A stretch of DNA of 64,000 bases, taken from contig AP025067.1 of assembly GCA_036186865.1 (NCBI GenBank), positions 13,812,605 to 13,876,604 on the forward strand. The letters are read 5' to 3'. Position numbers and translations under genes: made by a program. This DNA is from Eustoma russellianum (lineage: Eukaryota; Streptophyta; Magnoliopsida; Gentianales; Gentianaceae). Positions 41,145 to 52,275 of the stretch are shown here, piece after piece (within the stretch, counting starts at the first letter, position 1; each line of letters opens with the position of its first letter). The notes under the pieces are model-generated. The model searched no databases. It had not been told where the DNA came from and was given only the letters and a program-made list of their open reading frames with translations.

Positions 41145-43946
41145 TGTTGGACCTGTATAGCACCACTAGAGGGGGGGGTGAATAGTGGATTAGCGGAAAT
41201 TACACTACAATTACCTTCAAAAACTTGTTTGAAGACCCCTTTGCCTCTTTAGCCTCAGGTTCTGGAATTTCCAGAAACAGTTCAACGTTTTGAGTGCTTT
41301 GGTTGAACCACTTATACACCTGTGCAAGCTCTCAAACTTGGCAGAGATCAAGTTTAGAATGTTTATAGTATGTCATAAAAATTTCAGTCAATTCCAAGCA
41401 AGTTAGCACGTTCAAATAAGCAAGAAAAGTAAAGTGTGCAATTCTGGCAGTTTCAGGCAGAATGTTAGCTTAACTTCAAACGATGATATCTCAAAATCTA
41501 CCCGTGCTATTTTGATGAATCTTATGTCAAATTAAACCTTATGATGTCTAGTTTAATTTGATATAAGGCTCACTTCAAGATTCGCAGGATAACCTATTCA
41601 AATTGAACAAGTTTTGCACACTGGTCAGAATTGTTCACAGAATGTAGCAACAATTTTGTGTAGACGATTTGAATATGCTAAACACCTTAGAATTTAGTGA
41701 TTCTTGCGGCTAATGAAAGCTAACACATTGAAGTATAATATATCCAAAATTCATGCAATTCTAAGACTGTTTGCTTGTTCAATTATGCGTGCCAAGTTAG
41801 TGTAATTCTCAGGCAGAAAACAGTAAGTGCAGGAAATAAGTAAAGAACACAAGGAATTATCCTGGTTCGGTCAATGTGACCTACTCCAGTCCCAAGAGAC
41901 ACCTTCTCTTGGATTTCACTAAACACCAAACACCAAAGTCACCTTACAAAGCCAAAGGAAGAAGCTTTTCACCAACTTCTTCAAGAGGCTGCACCAAAAC
42001 TGAAAATCAGCACTAGTTTGTTTCACCTTTGCACCTTTGCACCTTTTGCTCACCTCTAAGGAGTAAGCTTTATACACCAGCTTCTCCCTTACAATATGTC
42101 GTTTAAAAGGTGTTGAAATGACAAGAAATGAAGAACTATACAATCATAAAGCTTGCTGCAAATGTGTTCTTCAATATAGAAGAATAGAAGAGAAGAATGG
42201 AGACAAAGAGCTGAATGTCTTGCTTGCTTTCTTTTGTTTTCGTTGGTGCACTTTTGCTCTTCATCTTTGGAGCTATTTATAGCCAAGAGGACAGCCTAAA
42301 GGCTCCTCAAAGTAACGTTGGAGCTGGTTGAGAATGGAGAAAAATCAGCACTTTTCTAGCTTTCAAAATTCAGCATTTGACTTTCAAGATAAAGTTGATC
42401 TTTTGATGCTTTGAAATGGTCTTCCAATCTGAACTTTTATCCTTCATTTTATCCATTATAGCCGTTGAAAATGAGGTGGAAAATGACTCCATTTGAACGT
42501 TTAAAAAGTAGCTCCAATCAACAATTTCCATGTGTAAATAACTTGCCATGTGTGCAGCTGAATTGGCATGTATTTTGAACAACTTTATCTCCTCATTTTG
42601 AACACAAAATGGCCGTTGGAATGAGGTGAAAGATAGAGAGAAATCAGCTAGCCTTTGAGTTTGAATTGGTCTCCAATATAGCCGTTTGAATGTAGCTAAA
42701 AGATAGAGAGAATTCAGCTTGACTTGGTCTTCAATCATATAGCCGTTTGCATGGCTTTGGTTGAGAGACTTTTGCTTCAAATTTGCTACATTGTAGGACT
42801 TGTTTTTGTCACTCATCATAATCTGAATTTTGACCATATAGCATACGAAATTTTGCTCCATTTTGAACCAAGATAGCCGTTGAAATATAAGCAAGAATAG
42901 CCATTTGAAATCAGCAACAAAATAGGATTTCTTTTAACTTGCTTTGACTTGTTCAAAAACTGAAGATTTGTGTGCCAATATCCATCAATATCCGTGTGCA
43001 CACATATAATATATAGTCATTTATGTCTTCAACATGTAGCATAGAATACCATATGAAGAATGCCAAGAATTCCAAGAAAACCATAGATGTGATCACCATA
43101 ATATAAGAATTCCAATTGAGATACCATGCTGCCCATTTCCATAAATATAGGGCACGTACCATATGTGACATAAACACATATAAACATCATATAAACAATA
43201 TATAACACGTTGGAAGACCCATTGGCAAGTGAAGAGACCAGAATACCCCTTAGCACAAAAATAGGAATTTTGTCCTAGGATGAACCTAGACATGGTGCTG
43301 CTCCAGATTCATTTTTGCCATGATGTGACATGACTTATAAATGTGTCATATGATCATATAAATCCGTTGGAAGAAGACCAAATAAGAATGAGAAGTCCAA
43401 ATGGTGAAATTACCAAGATAACCCTTATAAAGATCAATAAGCTTCACCACCGTGTCAAGTCAGTTTTTATCCGTGTCAAGCATGCTTCTCCTCAGCCAAT
43501 TAGATTCTAAATTGAATAAGGATCATGTGGGCTTTTGAATGACTCAATTTGGAGTTCATTTGCTCAAGATATGAACCAAAACCTGCAATAGAATACTAAA
43601 CCGAGCAATGTGCCTTATATTGTAAGTCATGTGACTTCAAGGCTTGGTTAGATCATATAATTAACATGTATTTGCATATATATCATCTAAGATCAGTTTG
43701 AACATGTCTTGATTTAGACATGTGATTGAATTGGCCAAGTTCAATCTCATAATCTTAATCAAACTTGTTCAATCTTGATTCATTCAATCAATTTCACATT
43801 TAGCTCATAAATTCAATCTCATGCACACATATACTTTAAACGTTATAAACACATACATGCTCACATATGCATTTTGCAATATATCACAACAATCTACATG
43901 CTCACATATGCATTTTGCAATCATTCAAACATGATATATCACAACA
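41145..43946 (-). repeat. 3' LTR of the SIRE-like element
   Basis: On the plus strand it starts TGTTGGACCTG and ends ATATCACAACA. A minus-strand TATAAATAG lies at 42273-42281. The inner edge meets the polypurine tract. Confidence 0.94.
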
Positions 43947-44140
43947 ATCTCCCCCTTTTGATGATTTGCAAAATTACCCCACATATGTGTATATTAAGCA
44001 TCTAAATCAAGTATAAGCTTCTCTTTAAAACAAGTTAAGCTGCTCCCCCTTAATGTGTTATACATATATCTCTCCCTTTTAATGTGTTATCTCCCCCTTA
44101 ACATTAACATGATATACATATGTCTCTCCCCCTTAATTTT
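43947..44140 (-). promoter_or_regulatory. Polypurine tract and several further PPT-like tracts
   Basis: The purine run next to the LTR (CAAAAGGGGGAGAT on the minus strand, 43947-43960) is the expected primer. Similar AAGGGGGAG runs recur near 44045, 44092 and 44127, with a weaker one near 44075. These could be extra plus-strand initiation sites, or a local duplication of the 3' untranslated region. Confidence 0.7.
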
Positions 44141-44182
44141 GTAAATTATGCAAAAGACTGAATTATGTGCACGGTGTAGTAG

Positions 44183-44340
44183 TCAGGTGTGAGCAATTAA
44201 TCCAAGTCTTGCACGTAAATGCTCAAAGATAGCTTGATTAAGGGGTTTAGTGAATATGTCAGCTACTTGTTGATCAGTTCTAACATGTTCAATGTGTATA
44301 TGTCCAAGATTAACATGTTCAATGTGTATATGTTCGACTG
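44183..44340 (-). pseudogene. C-terminal tail of copia RNase H
   Basis: HIEHVRTDQQVADIFTKPL and LRARLGLIAHT are the conserved end of copia RNase H. The preceding HIEHVN/HIEHVR segment is locally duplicated (44277-44330). The stop is at 44183. The catalytic part of the domain is missing. Confidence 0.85.
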
Positions 44341-44464
44341 TGACTTGGCCCACACGGCCTACGCCCACCGGCCTACGCCACGGGACAATTGCTGCACCTA
44401 ACAATCTCCCCCTCAGCAATTGCTCCTGCTGGGAATCGAACCCGTGACCTCTCTCTGATACCAC
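44335..44464 (-). other. Foreign filler resembling primer site, polypurine tract and LTR start
   Basis: On the minus strand, RT sequence runs to AGTGGTATC. It continues GGTATCAGAGAGAGG, then GGTTCGATTCCCAGC, a purine run GAGGGGGAGAT, and TGTTAGGTGCAGC with a GC-rich tail, before RNase H resumes. The RT breakpoint shares GTGGTATC with a typical primer site. It looks like about 130 bp from the primer-to-LTR region of a small or internally deleted element, inserted by template switching. It replaces most of RNase H. Source unknown. Confidence 0.7.
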
Positions 44465-46870
44465 TTGATGTTTGTTTTATTTGCAAGCCTAAGAAATAGT
44501 TTAATTCACCAACCATAGACATTTCAAACTCAGACTTCATACAATCTTCAAAGTCTTTTACTAAGTTAGGATTAGTTGAACCAAAGATTATGTCATCTAC
44601 ATATATTTGTATTACAAGCAAATCTTTGTCTTTCTTTTTCAAGAATAAGGTACTATCTATGGTTCCTCTTTGAAAGTTGTTACTTAGTAAAAAGTTGGCA
44701 AATCTTTCATACCATGCACGGGGGGCTTGTTTCAAACCATATAAGGCTTTCTTAAGTTTATATACATGATTAGGGTTCTTTGGATCTTCAAAGCCTGGTG
44801 GTTGTTTAACAAAAACTTCTTCTTGGATATAGCCATTTAAGAATGCACTCTTAACATCCATTTGGAATAGTTTGATGTTATAATAACATGCAAAAGCTAA
44901 TAAGAGGCGTATGGATTCTAATCTTGCTACGGGGGCAAATGTTTCATCGTAATCAATACCCTCTTCTTGATTATATCCTTGAGCTACAAGTCTTGCTTTA
45001 TTTCTTACTACAACCCCTTGTTCATTCATTTTGTTCCTAAACACCCATTTAGTTCCAATGATTGATTTATCCTCGGGTTTAGGTACTAAATCCCACACAT
45101 TGTTTCTTTCAAATTGGTTTAACTCTTCATGCATTGCATCTATCCAATATGCATCGTTTAATGCATCATTCACATTCTTAGGTTCAATTTGGGATATAAG
45201 TGCATGCCATTGATCATATTCATTAGGATCTATTTGCCTACGTGTTCTAACCCCTTGATTTACATCTCCTATGATAAGTTCTTGAGGATGCTTTTGTTTA
45301 TCTCTTATTTGCCACCAATTACTTGGTTGTGCATCTTCAATAGGTTCATGATGTTCAATAGGTTGGTTAGACACATTTTCTTCATTATGTTCTTGTGTAG
45401 GGGGAGTTTGAACTTCATGCATTTCAAGAGTTTGATTTGATGTTTCAATTTGTTCATTTGTGGGTGGTAGGATAAGTTCATCTTCATCATGAAGTATTTG
45501 ATCATTTGGTACATAGATTTCATGTTGATTACTTGTTTGGAGATATGCATTTTCATTGAACTTCACATGTATAGATTCAACTATCTTTTTTGTTTGTGCA
45601 TTATAACATCTATATGCTTTAGAGTTCATTGAATATCCCACAAATATATGTTCATCAGACTTAGGATCAAACTTATCTAAGTTATCTTTTGTGTTCAATA
45701 CAAAGCATTTACAACCAAAGACTTTTAGATAGTTTACTTTTGGGAGTCGACCATTTAAGATTTCAAATGGTGTTTTGTTCAATTTCTTTCTTATTGATAG
45801 TCTGTTGATCATATAACTTGAAGTGTTTACTGCTTCAGCCCATAAGAATTTAGGTACTTTGTTTTCTACCATCATTGTTCTTGCTACTTCTTGAATAGTC
45901 CTATTCTTTCTTTCAACTACACCATTAAGTTGAGGAGTTCTAGGTGGGGAGAATTCATGTTTTATACCCTTTTCATTACAGAATTTGATTAATTCACTAT
46001 TTTTAAACTCACCACCTCTATCACTCCTTATCTTAATAATATGTGATTCATGTTCATTTTCAAGTTGTCTAATTAGATTAGCTATAGATGATGCACTTTC
46101 ATCTTTTGAAGCAAGAAACAATGTCCAAGTATATCTTGAGAAATCATCAACTATTACACATACATAATAACTTCCACCTAAGCTTCTTGTTCTACATGGA
46201 CCAAATAAGTCTATATGCAAGAGTTCTAGTATTCTTGATGTTGTGACCTCGGTTTTAGGCTTAAGGGATTCTCTAACATGTTTGCCTTTGATACAAGATT
46301 CACATAGTTGAAAATCATTCAAGTTAAGTTTAGGCAATCCTTTAACAAGACTTTTAGCGTGTAGTTTTTCTAAGGTTGATATACCTATGTGCCCTAAACG
46401 TCTATGCCAAAGATTGGGATCAGATTCATGTGAAACAAGACATTTTGTGTTACTACATAGCATATCATCCATGTTAAGCACATATATGTTTCCTTCACGT
46501 TTTCCTTTTAACACAACTTGATTGTTTTTATCCATTATCTTACAAGAAGTGGAGGAGAAGAGAACATTCAAGTTGTTGTCACATAGTTGAGAAACACTTA
46601 AAAGCTCAAAGGTTAAGTTACTTACAAGTAGGACGTTTTTGATCTCAAACTTGTTTGGATCACCAACCTTGCCTTTGCCAATTATTTGGCCTTGGTTGTT
46701 GTCTCCAAAGGTAACTTTGCCACCTTTTGCAACGTTTTTAAGTGTGCTAAACAAATTTTTGTTGCCCGTCATATGTCTTGAGCAACCACTATCAACTATC
46801 CAATTGGTTTTGTTCTTTTCATCTTCTTTGTTGTTATAACCAGCAACTTGTCTTTCTTTGATGTTATGTA
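44465..46870 (-). pseudogene. pol: SIRE-like pol: protease, integrase, reverse transcriptase (truncated RNase H)
   Basis: The open frame continues from about 46870 into the filler, with its first Met at 46772. The protease motif WIVDSGCSRHM lies just upstream of that Met (about 46775-46807), so translation must enter from Gag by some recoding or join. Then come pre-integrase (LWHRRLGHIGISTLEKL), the CESCIKGK zinc pair, and the integrase core (LLHIDLFGP, RSDRGGEFKN, and GVVERKNRT with the catalytic Glu). RT follows (WVFRNKMNEQG, KARLVAQGYNQEEGIDY, MDVKSAFLNGYIQEEVFV, IYVDDIIFGSTN). After GLQIKQTSSGI the frame runs into filler and stops at 44373. RT and integrase look intact; RNase H is absent, so autonomous copying is not expected. 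Confidence 0.92.
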
Positions 46871-46939
46871 CCTACAAATGTAAATAACAACTTAGGTACC
46901 CTTTGATTTTGGGTCCTTTCAAGGTTAGACAAGTTAAGT

Positions 46940-49085
46940 TCATGTTAGTGTACCTTTAGGTACCCAAACTTGAACAACCTTTCTTGGTTTTGAAATGTTA
47001 AAATCATGTTGCATATAATGATCAAATAGTGGATTTTGATACATAGAATATGATGAAAAAGGGGCTGCACATTTATGTCTAGTTGGATAAGCATTGTAAG
47101 TTCTATATGCATTTGAATGTTGCCATGTATATGAGTTATATCTTGGCCGTGTATAAGCATTGAATTTAGGCCGTGTATAAGCAAGATGTTGTATGTGTCT
47201 AGGCCGTGTGTTGTAAACTGATTTAGGCCGAGAGTATGTCATGTTCTTCACATAAGCATGTTGTTGCATATAAGGCATAACTTGAGCAGATTGCATACTA
47301 CTTTGTTTAGGCATTCTTGTATACATGTAAGCATGGTTTCTAGGTGTATTTACCTTCCTATATGTTGATGCATTTTGCAATCTTTGTGATGAAGGTGGTG
47401 TGGGCAGAATAGGTTCATTTCTAAATGCATTTGGCCTATATTTCATGTTGGTTGAAGATGATACAAATGTTGTTTCCATAGGTGTGTATTCAGCTTCTTT
47501 AACATATCCAAGACCTTGTTTGTCATTTCCATGCTTTTGAGATGCAATAAGAGTGTCTAACATGTTGGAACCATTCTTAAATTGTTCTAAAGATTTGTTC
47601 AAGTCTAGGTTGCATGCTTTTAATGATTCAAATTCAGTTTGTATTTCATGTAATTTAGACTTTAAAACGTTGTAATCAACACATTGCACACATTGCACAT
47701 TTTCATGTTTGTTCTTAAGTTCCTTAATCTGATTTTGCATTGAACTAATAGTGTTAGATGATTCAAGTTGAAGAACTTCTAGTTGAGAAGTTAGATTCAA
47801 GTTAGACGTCTCCAACTTGTTCTTCTCCTCAACTATTCTTTTCTTCTCCTTGGATAGCTTCTTATATCTATCATGCAACTTTTCTAATTCATCCAACAAT
47901 TCATCTTGAGTAAAATCACATTCAGAGTCAGAATCGAATGTTACCTCATTTGTAGACTTTGAAGCCAAACATGTTTGTGCAACTTCAGGTTCTTCCTCGG
48001 ATTCGGATGAAGATGTGTCATCCCAAGTGCTTGAACTTACCTTGAGAGCTTTCTTCCTCCTTTGCATAGGTTCTACTCTAGTTTTTGTCCTTGTCTTTTC
48101 ATCCATGTCACGGTTTTTGTTCTTGTTTGGACAATCATATGAGATGTGTCCTTGTTTGCCACATTCATAACACTTAAGTTCTTTATCATACCATTTACCA
48201 TCTTGTTTATTAGATTTCACATTGATAGGGGCAGCTGATTTTGCTTGTCTTTTAGTTGGTCTTTTCTTGAAAAACTTCCTTAAACGCCTAGCTAACAACA
48301 TTATGTCTTCTTCATCACTTTCATCATCACTTTCATACTCGGCTTGATTAGATGATTCGGGTTCATTTGTTACAAATGCAAGTGATTTAGACTTGTTACT
48401 AGTTTCAGCCTTTCTTATATTCAACTTGTTTTCATAAACTTTTAAAGAGCCTATCAATTCATCAAGTTTTATTTGAGAAAGATCTTTGCTTTCTTCAATG
48501 GCACTAACTTTGGCATCCCATTCAATTGGCAAACTTCTCAAAACTTTTTGCACTTTTTCTTTCATCAAAAACGTTTTTTCCAAGAGATTCAAGTGAGTTG
48601 TATAAGTTTGTAAGCCTTAAATCCATATCAACAATTGATTCATTAGGCAGTAAATGAAATGTTTCAAGTGTAGTCATTAACATGTTAATCTTTGATTCCT
48701 TTACTTGATTAGTTCCTTCATGCTTCATTTCAAGACATTTCCACATATCCTTTGCACTTAAACATGAAGAGACATAGGCAGATTCACTCCTACTTAAACC
48801 ATTCAACAATAATTGCATTGCTTTAGCATTAAGACTCATTTTCTTTTTATCTTCATCACTCCAATCTTTTCTATATTTCTCAACTTCTTGTGATAAGCCA
48901 TCAATTATAACATGCTTAGTAGGCACATAAGGTCCATCTTCAATGATAGACCACAAGTCTATGTCAATAGCCATTAAGAACAATTTCATCCTAAGTTTCC
49001 AATGACTAAAGTTTTCTCCATCAAAAAGAGGTGGTCTTTGTGTGGACATGCCTTCTAATTCTATTTTCATGTGTGACTTAGACAT
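46940..49085 (-). pseudogene. gag: SIRE-like Gag with coiled coil, one frameshift
   Basis: It starts at 49085 (MSKSHMKIELEG). The UBN2-type copia Gag domain follows (PPLFDGENFSHWKLRM, LWSIIEDG, MWKCLEMKHEG, LNESIVDM-like). At a six-base A run (plus strand T 48574-48579) the frame changes by one base; a five-base run would keep it open. The second part contains VLRSLPIEWDAKVSAIEE, an acidic stretch, a regular zinc knuckle CYECGKQGHISYDC, then a long heptad-rich coiled coil (about residues 240-340 of this part). A Tyr/Arg-rich tail (ARTRPKFNAYTRP-like repeats) ends at 46940. Large Gag proteins of this layout are typical of SIRE/Maximus. The shift could be mutation, a sequencing error in a homopolymer, or recoding. 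Confidence 0.9.
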
Positions 49086-49257
49086 GCTTCTTAGTGTATG
49101 AGAAAACGTTTAAAACACTTATAAGAAGGAAAGAAAGTGTCACCTTGTTGTAGATACCAAATATGAAGAATATAAGACAACCAGAAAATTTCCAGCAACT
49201 TTGCAACTTGGAGTGTAAACTGTTTTCAGCTCAAATAAGAATATGGTGCTCAACCTC

Positions 49258-49270
49258 GCTCTGATACCAA
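49258..49270 (-). promoter_or_regulatory. Primer binding site of the SIRE-like element
   Basis: TTGGTATCAGAGC on the minus strand, one base inside the 5' LTR, matches initiator tRNA-Met. Confidence 0.9.
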
Positions 49271-49271
49271 T

Positions 49272-52073
49272 TGTTGGACCTGTATAGCACCACTAGAGGG
49301 GGGGGTGAATAGTGGATTAGCGGAAATTACACTACAATTACCTTCAAAAACTTGTTTGAAGACCCCTTTGCCTCTTTAGCCTCAGGTTCTGGAATTTCCA
49401 GAAACAGTTCAACGTTTTGAGTGCTTTGGTTGAACCACTTATACACCTGTGCAAGCTCTCAAACTTGGCAGAGATCAAGTTTAGAATGTTTATAGTATGT
49501 CATAAAAATTTCAGTCAATTCCAAGCAAGTTAGCACGTTCAAATAAGCAAGAAAAGTAAAGTGTGCAATTCTGGCAGTTTCAGGCAGAATGTTAGCTTAA
49601 CTTCAAACGATGATATCTCAAAATCTACCCGTGCTATTTTGATGAATCTTATGTCAAATTAAACCTTATGATGTCTAGTTTAATTTGATATAAGGCTCAC
49701 TTCAAGATTCGCAGGATAACCTATTCAAATTGAACAAGTTTTGCACACTGGTCAGAATTGTTCACAGAATGTAGCAACAATTTTGTGTAGACGATTTGAA
49801 TATGCTAAACACCTTAGAATTTAGTGATTCTTGCGGCTAATGAAAGCTAACACATTGAAGTATAATATATCCAAAATTCATGCAATTCTAAGACTGTTTG
49901 CTTGTTCAATTATGCGTGCCAAGTTAGTGTAATTCTCAGGCAGAAAACAGTAAGTGCAGGAAATAAGTAAAGAACACAAGGAATTATCCTGGTTCGGTCA
50001 ATGTGACCTACTCCAGTCCCAAGAGACACCTTCTCTTGGATTTCACTAAACACCAAACACCAAAGTCACCTTACAAAGCCAAAGGAAGAAGCTTTTCACC
50101 AACTTCTTCAAGAGGCTGCACCAAAACTGAAAATCAGCACTAGTTTGTTTCACCTTTGCACCTTTGCACCTTTTGCTCACCTCTAAGGAGTAAGCTTTAT
50201 ACACCAGCTTCTCCCTTACAATATGTCGTTTAAAAGGTGTTGAAATGACAAGAAATGAAGAACTATACAATCATAAAGCTTGCTGCAAATGTGTTCTTCA
50301 ATATAGAAGAATAGAAGAGAAGAATGGAGACAAAGAGCTGAATGTCTTGCTTGCTTTCTTTTGTTTTCGTTGGTGCACTTTTGCTCTTCATCTTTGGAGC
50401 TATTTATAGCCAAGAGGACAGCCTAAAGGCTCCTCAAAGTAACGTTGGAGCTGGTTGAGAATGGAGAAAAATCAGCACTTTTCTAGCTTTCAAAATTCAG
50501 CATTTGACTTTCAAGATAAAGTTGATCTTTTGATGCTTTGAAATGGTCTTCCAATCTGAACTTTTATCCTTCATTTTATCCATTATAGCCGTTGAAAATG
50601 AGGTGGAAAATGACTCCATTTGAACGTTTAAAAAGTAGCTCCAATCAACAATTTCCATGTGTAAATAACTTGCCATGTGTGCAGCTGAATTGGCATGTAT
50701 TTTGAACAACTTTATCTCCTCATTTTGAACACAAAATGGCCGTTGGAATGAGGTGAAAGATAGAGAGAAATCAGCTAGCCTTTGAGTTTGAATTGGTCTC
50801 CAATATAGCCGTTTGAATGTAGCTAAAAGATAGAGAGAATTCAGCTTGACTTGGTCTTCAATCATATAGCCGTTTGCATGGCTTTGGTTGAGAGACTTTT
50901 GCTTCAAATTTGCTACATTGTAGGACTTGTTTTTGTCACTCATCATAATCTGAATTTTGACCATATAGCATACGAAATTTTGCTCCATTTTGAACCAAGA
51001 TAGCCGTTGAAATATAAGCAAGAATAGCCATTTGAAATCAGCAACAAAATAGGATTTCTTTTAACTTGCTTTGACTTGTTCAAAAACTGAAGATTTGTGT
51101 GCCAATATCCATCAATATCCGTGTGCACACATATAATATATAGTCATTTATGTCTTCAACATGTAGCATAGAATACCATATGAAGAATGCAAAGAATTCC
51201 AAGAAAACCATAGATGTGATCACCATAATATAAGAATTCCAATTGAGATACCATGCTGCCCATTTCCATAAATATAGGGCACGTACCATATGTGACATAA
51301 ACACATATAAACATCATATAAACAATATATAACACGTTGGAAGACCCATTGGCAAGTGAAGAGACCAGAATACCCCTTAGCACAAAAATAGGAATTTTGT
51401 CCTAGGATGAACCTAGACATGGTGCTGCTCCAGATTCATTTTTGCCATGATGTGACATGACTTATAAATGTGTCATATGATCATATAAATCCGTTGGAAG
51501 AAGACCAAATAAGAATGAGAAGTCCAAATGGTGAAATTACCAAGATAACCCTTATAAAGATCAATAAGCTTCACCACCGTGTCAAGTCAGTTTTTATCCG
51601 TGTCAAGCATGCTTCTCCTCAGCCAATTAGATTCTAAATTGAATAAGGATCATGTGGGCTTTTGAATGACTCAATTTGGAGTTCATTTGCTCAAGATATG
51701 AACCAAAACCTGCAATAGAATACTAAACCGAGCAATGTGCCTTATATTGTAAGTCATGTGACTTCAAGGCTTGGTTAGATCATATAATTAACATGTATTT
51801 GCATATATATCATCTAAGATCAGTTTGAACATGTCTTGATTTAGACATGTGATTGAATTGGCCAAGTTCAATCTCATAATCTTAATCAAACTTGTTCAAT
51901 CTTGATTCATTCAATCAATTTCACATTTAGCTCATAAATTCAATCTCATGCACACATATACTTTAAACGTTATAAACACATACATGCTCACATATGCATT
52001 TTGCAATATATCACAACAATCTACATGCTCACATATGCATTTTGCAATCATTCAAACATGATATATCACAACA
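49272..52073 (-). repeat. 5' LTR of the SIRE-like element
   Basis: 2802 bp, one difference seen from the 3' LTR. The minus-strand TATAAATAG at 50400-50408 is the probable core promoter. About 1.1 kb of R-U5 would then lie between promoter and primer site. Confidence 0.94.
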
Positions 52074-52078
52074 TCCAA

Positions 52079-52275
52079 TACTAAGTAAAGGCAAGGTCAG
52101 TCTGGGCATTTTCACTAAACCATTCTAAGGGATCTATTCTAAGACTGTCGCGCTCAAACTAAAATCATAACTTAAACTCTACAGCCTCAGCGTAAGTTCT
52201 AGGATCATAACCTAATACATGTTGCTTACTTCATGTTGCCCGCTGTGAATCTGGAGGCTCAGCTCTGATACCACC
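52079..52275 (-). repeat. Primer site and leader of an older Tekay-like element
   Basis: On the minus strand the LTR end CCCTACA is followed by GG and TGGTATCAGAG (plus 52263-52273). The GG spacer and primer site are the same as in the intact Tekay element at 8603-8615. Leader sequence continues leftward until cut by the SIRE-like element, and probably resumes at 41139. Confidence 0.7.

Larger units (their letters stand above)
41145..52073 (-). mobile_element. SIRE/Maximus-like Ty1/copia element, young but defective
   Basis: Two LTRs of exactly 2802 bp, and TCCAA duplicated at 41140-41144 and 52074-52078. I saw one difference between the LTRs (43064 C versus 51191 A). Order on the minus strand: 5' LTR, primer site, long Gag with coiled coil, protease, integrase, RT, then a damaged RNase H, polypurine tract, 3' LTR. 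The large coiled-coil Gag fits SIRE/Maximus. Gag has a frameshift in an A-run, and most of RNase H is replaced by foreign filler. Near-identical LTRs with a defective pol suggest that it was mobilised by another copy's proteins. Confidence 0.95.

Noticed and set aside
44395..44460. GGTTCGATTCC as a tRNA B box of an RNA gene
   Set aside because: No A box or cloverleaf around it; it sits in a filler between two pieces of pol.
46773..46939. A further intron between Gag and protease of the SIRE-like element
   Set aside because: A T-rich segment ending TTTGTAG is present, but no donor gave a convincing phase together with conserved spacing; several weak options exist. Left open rather than claimed.
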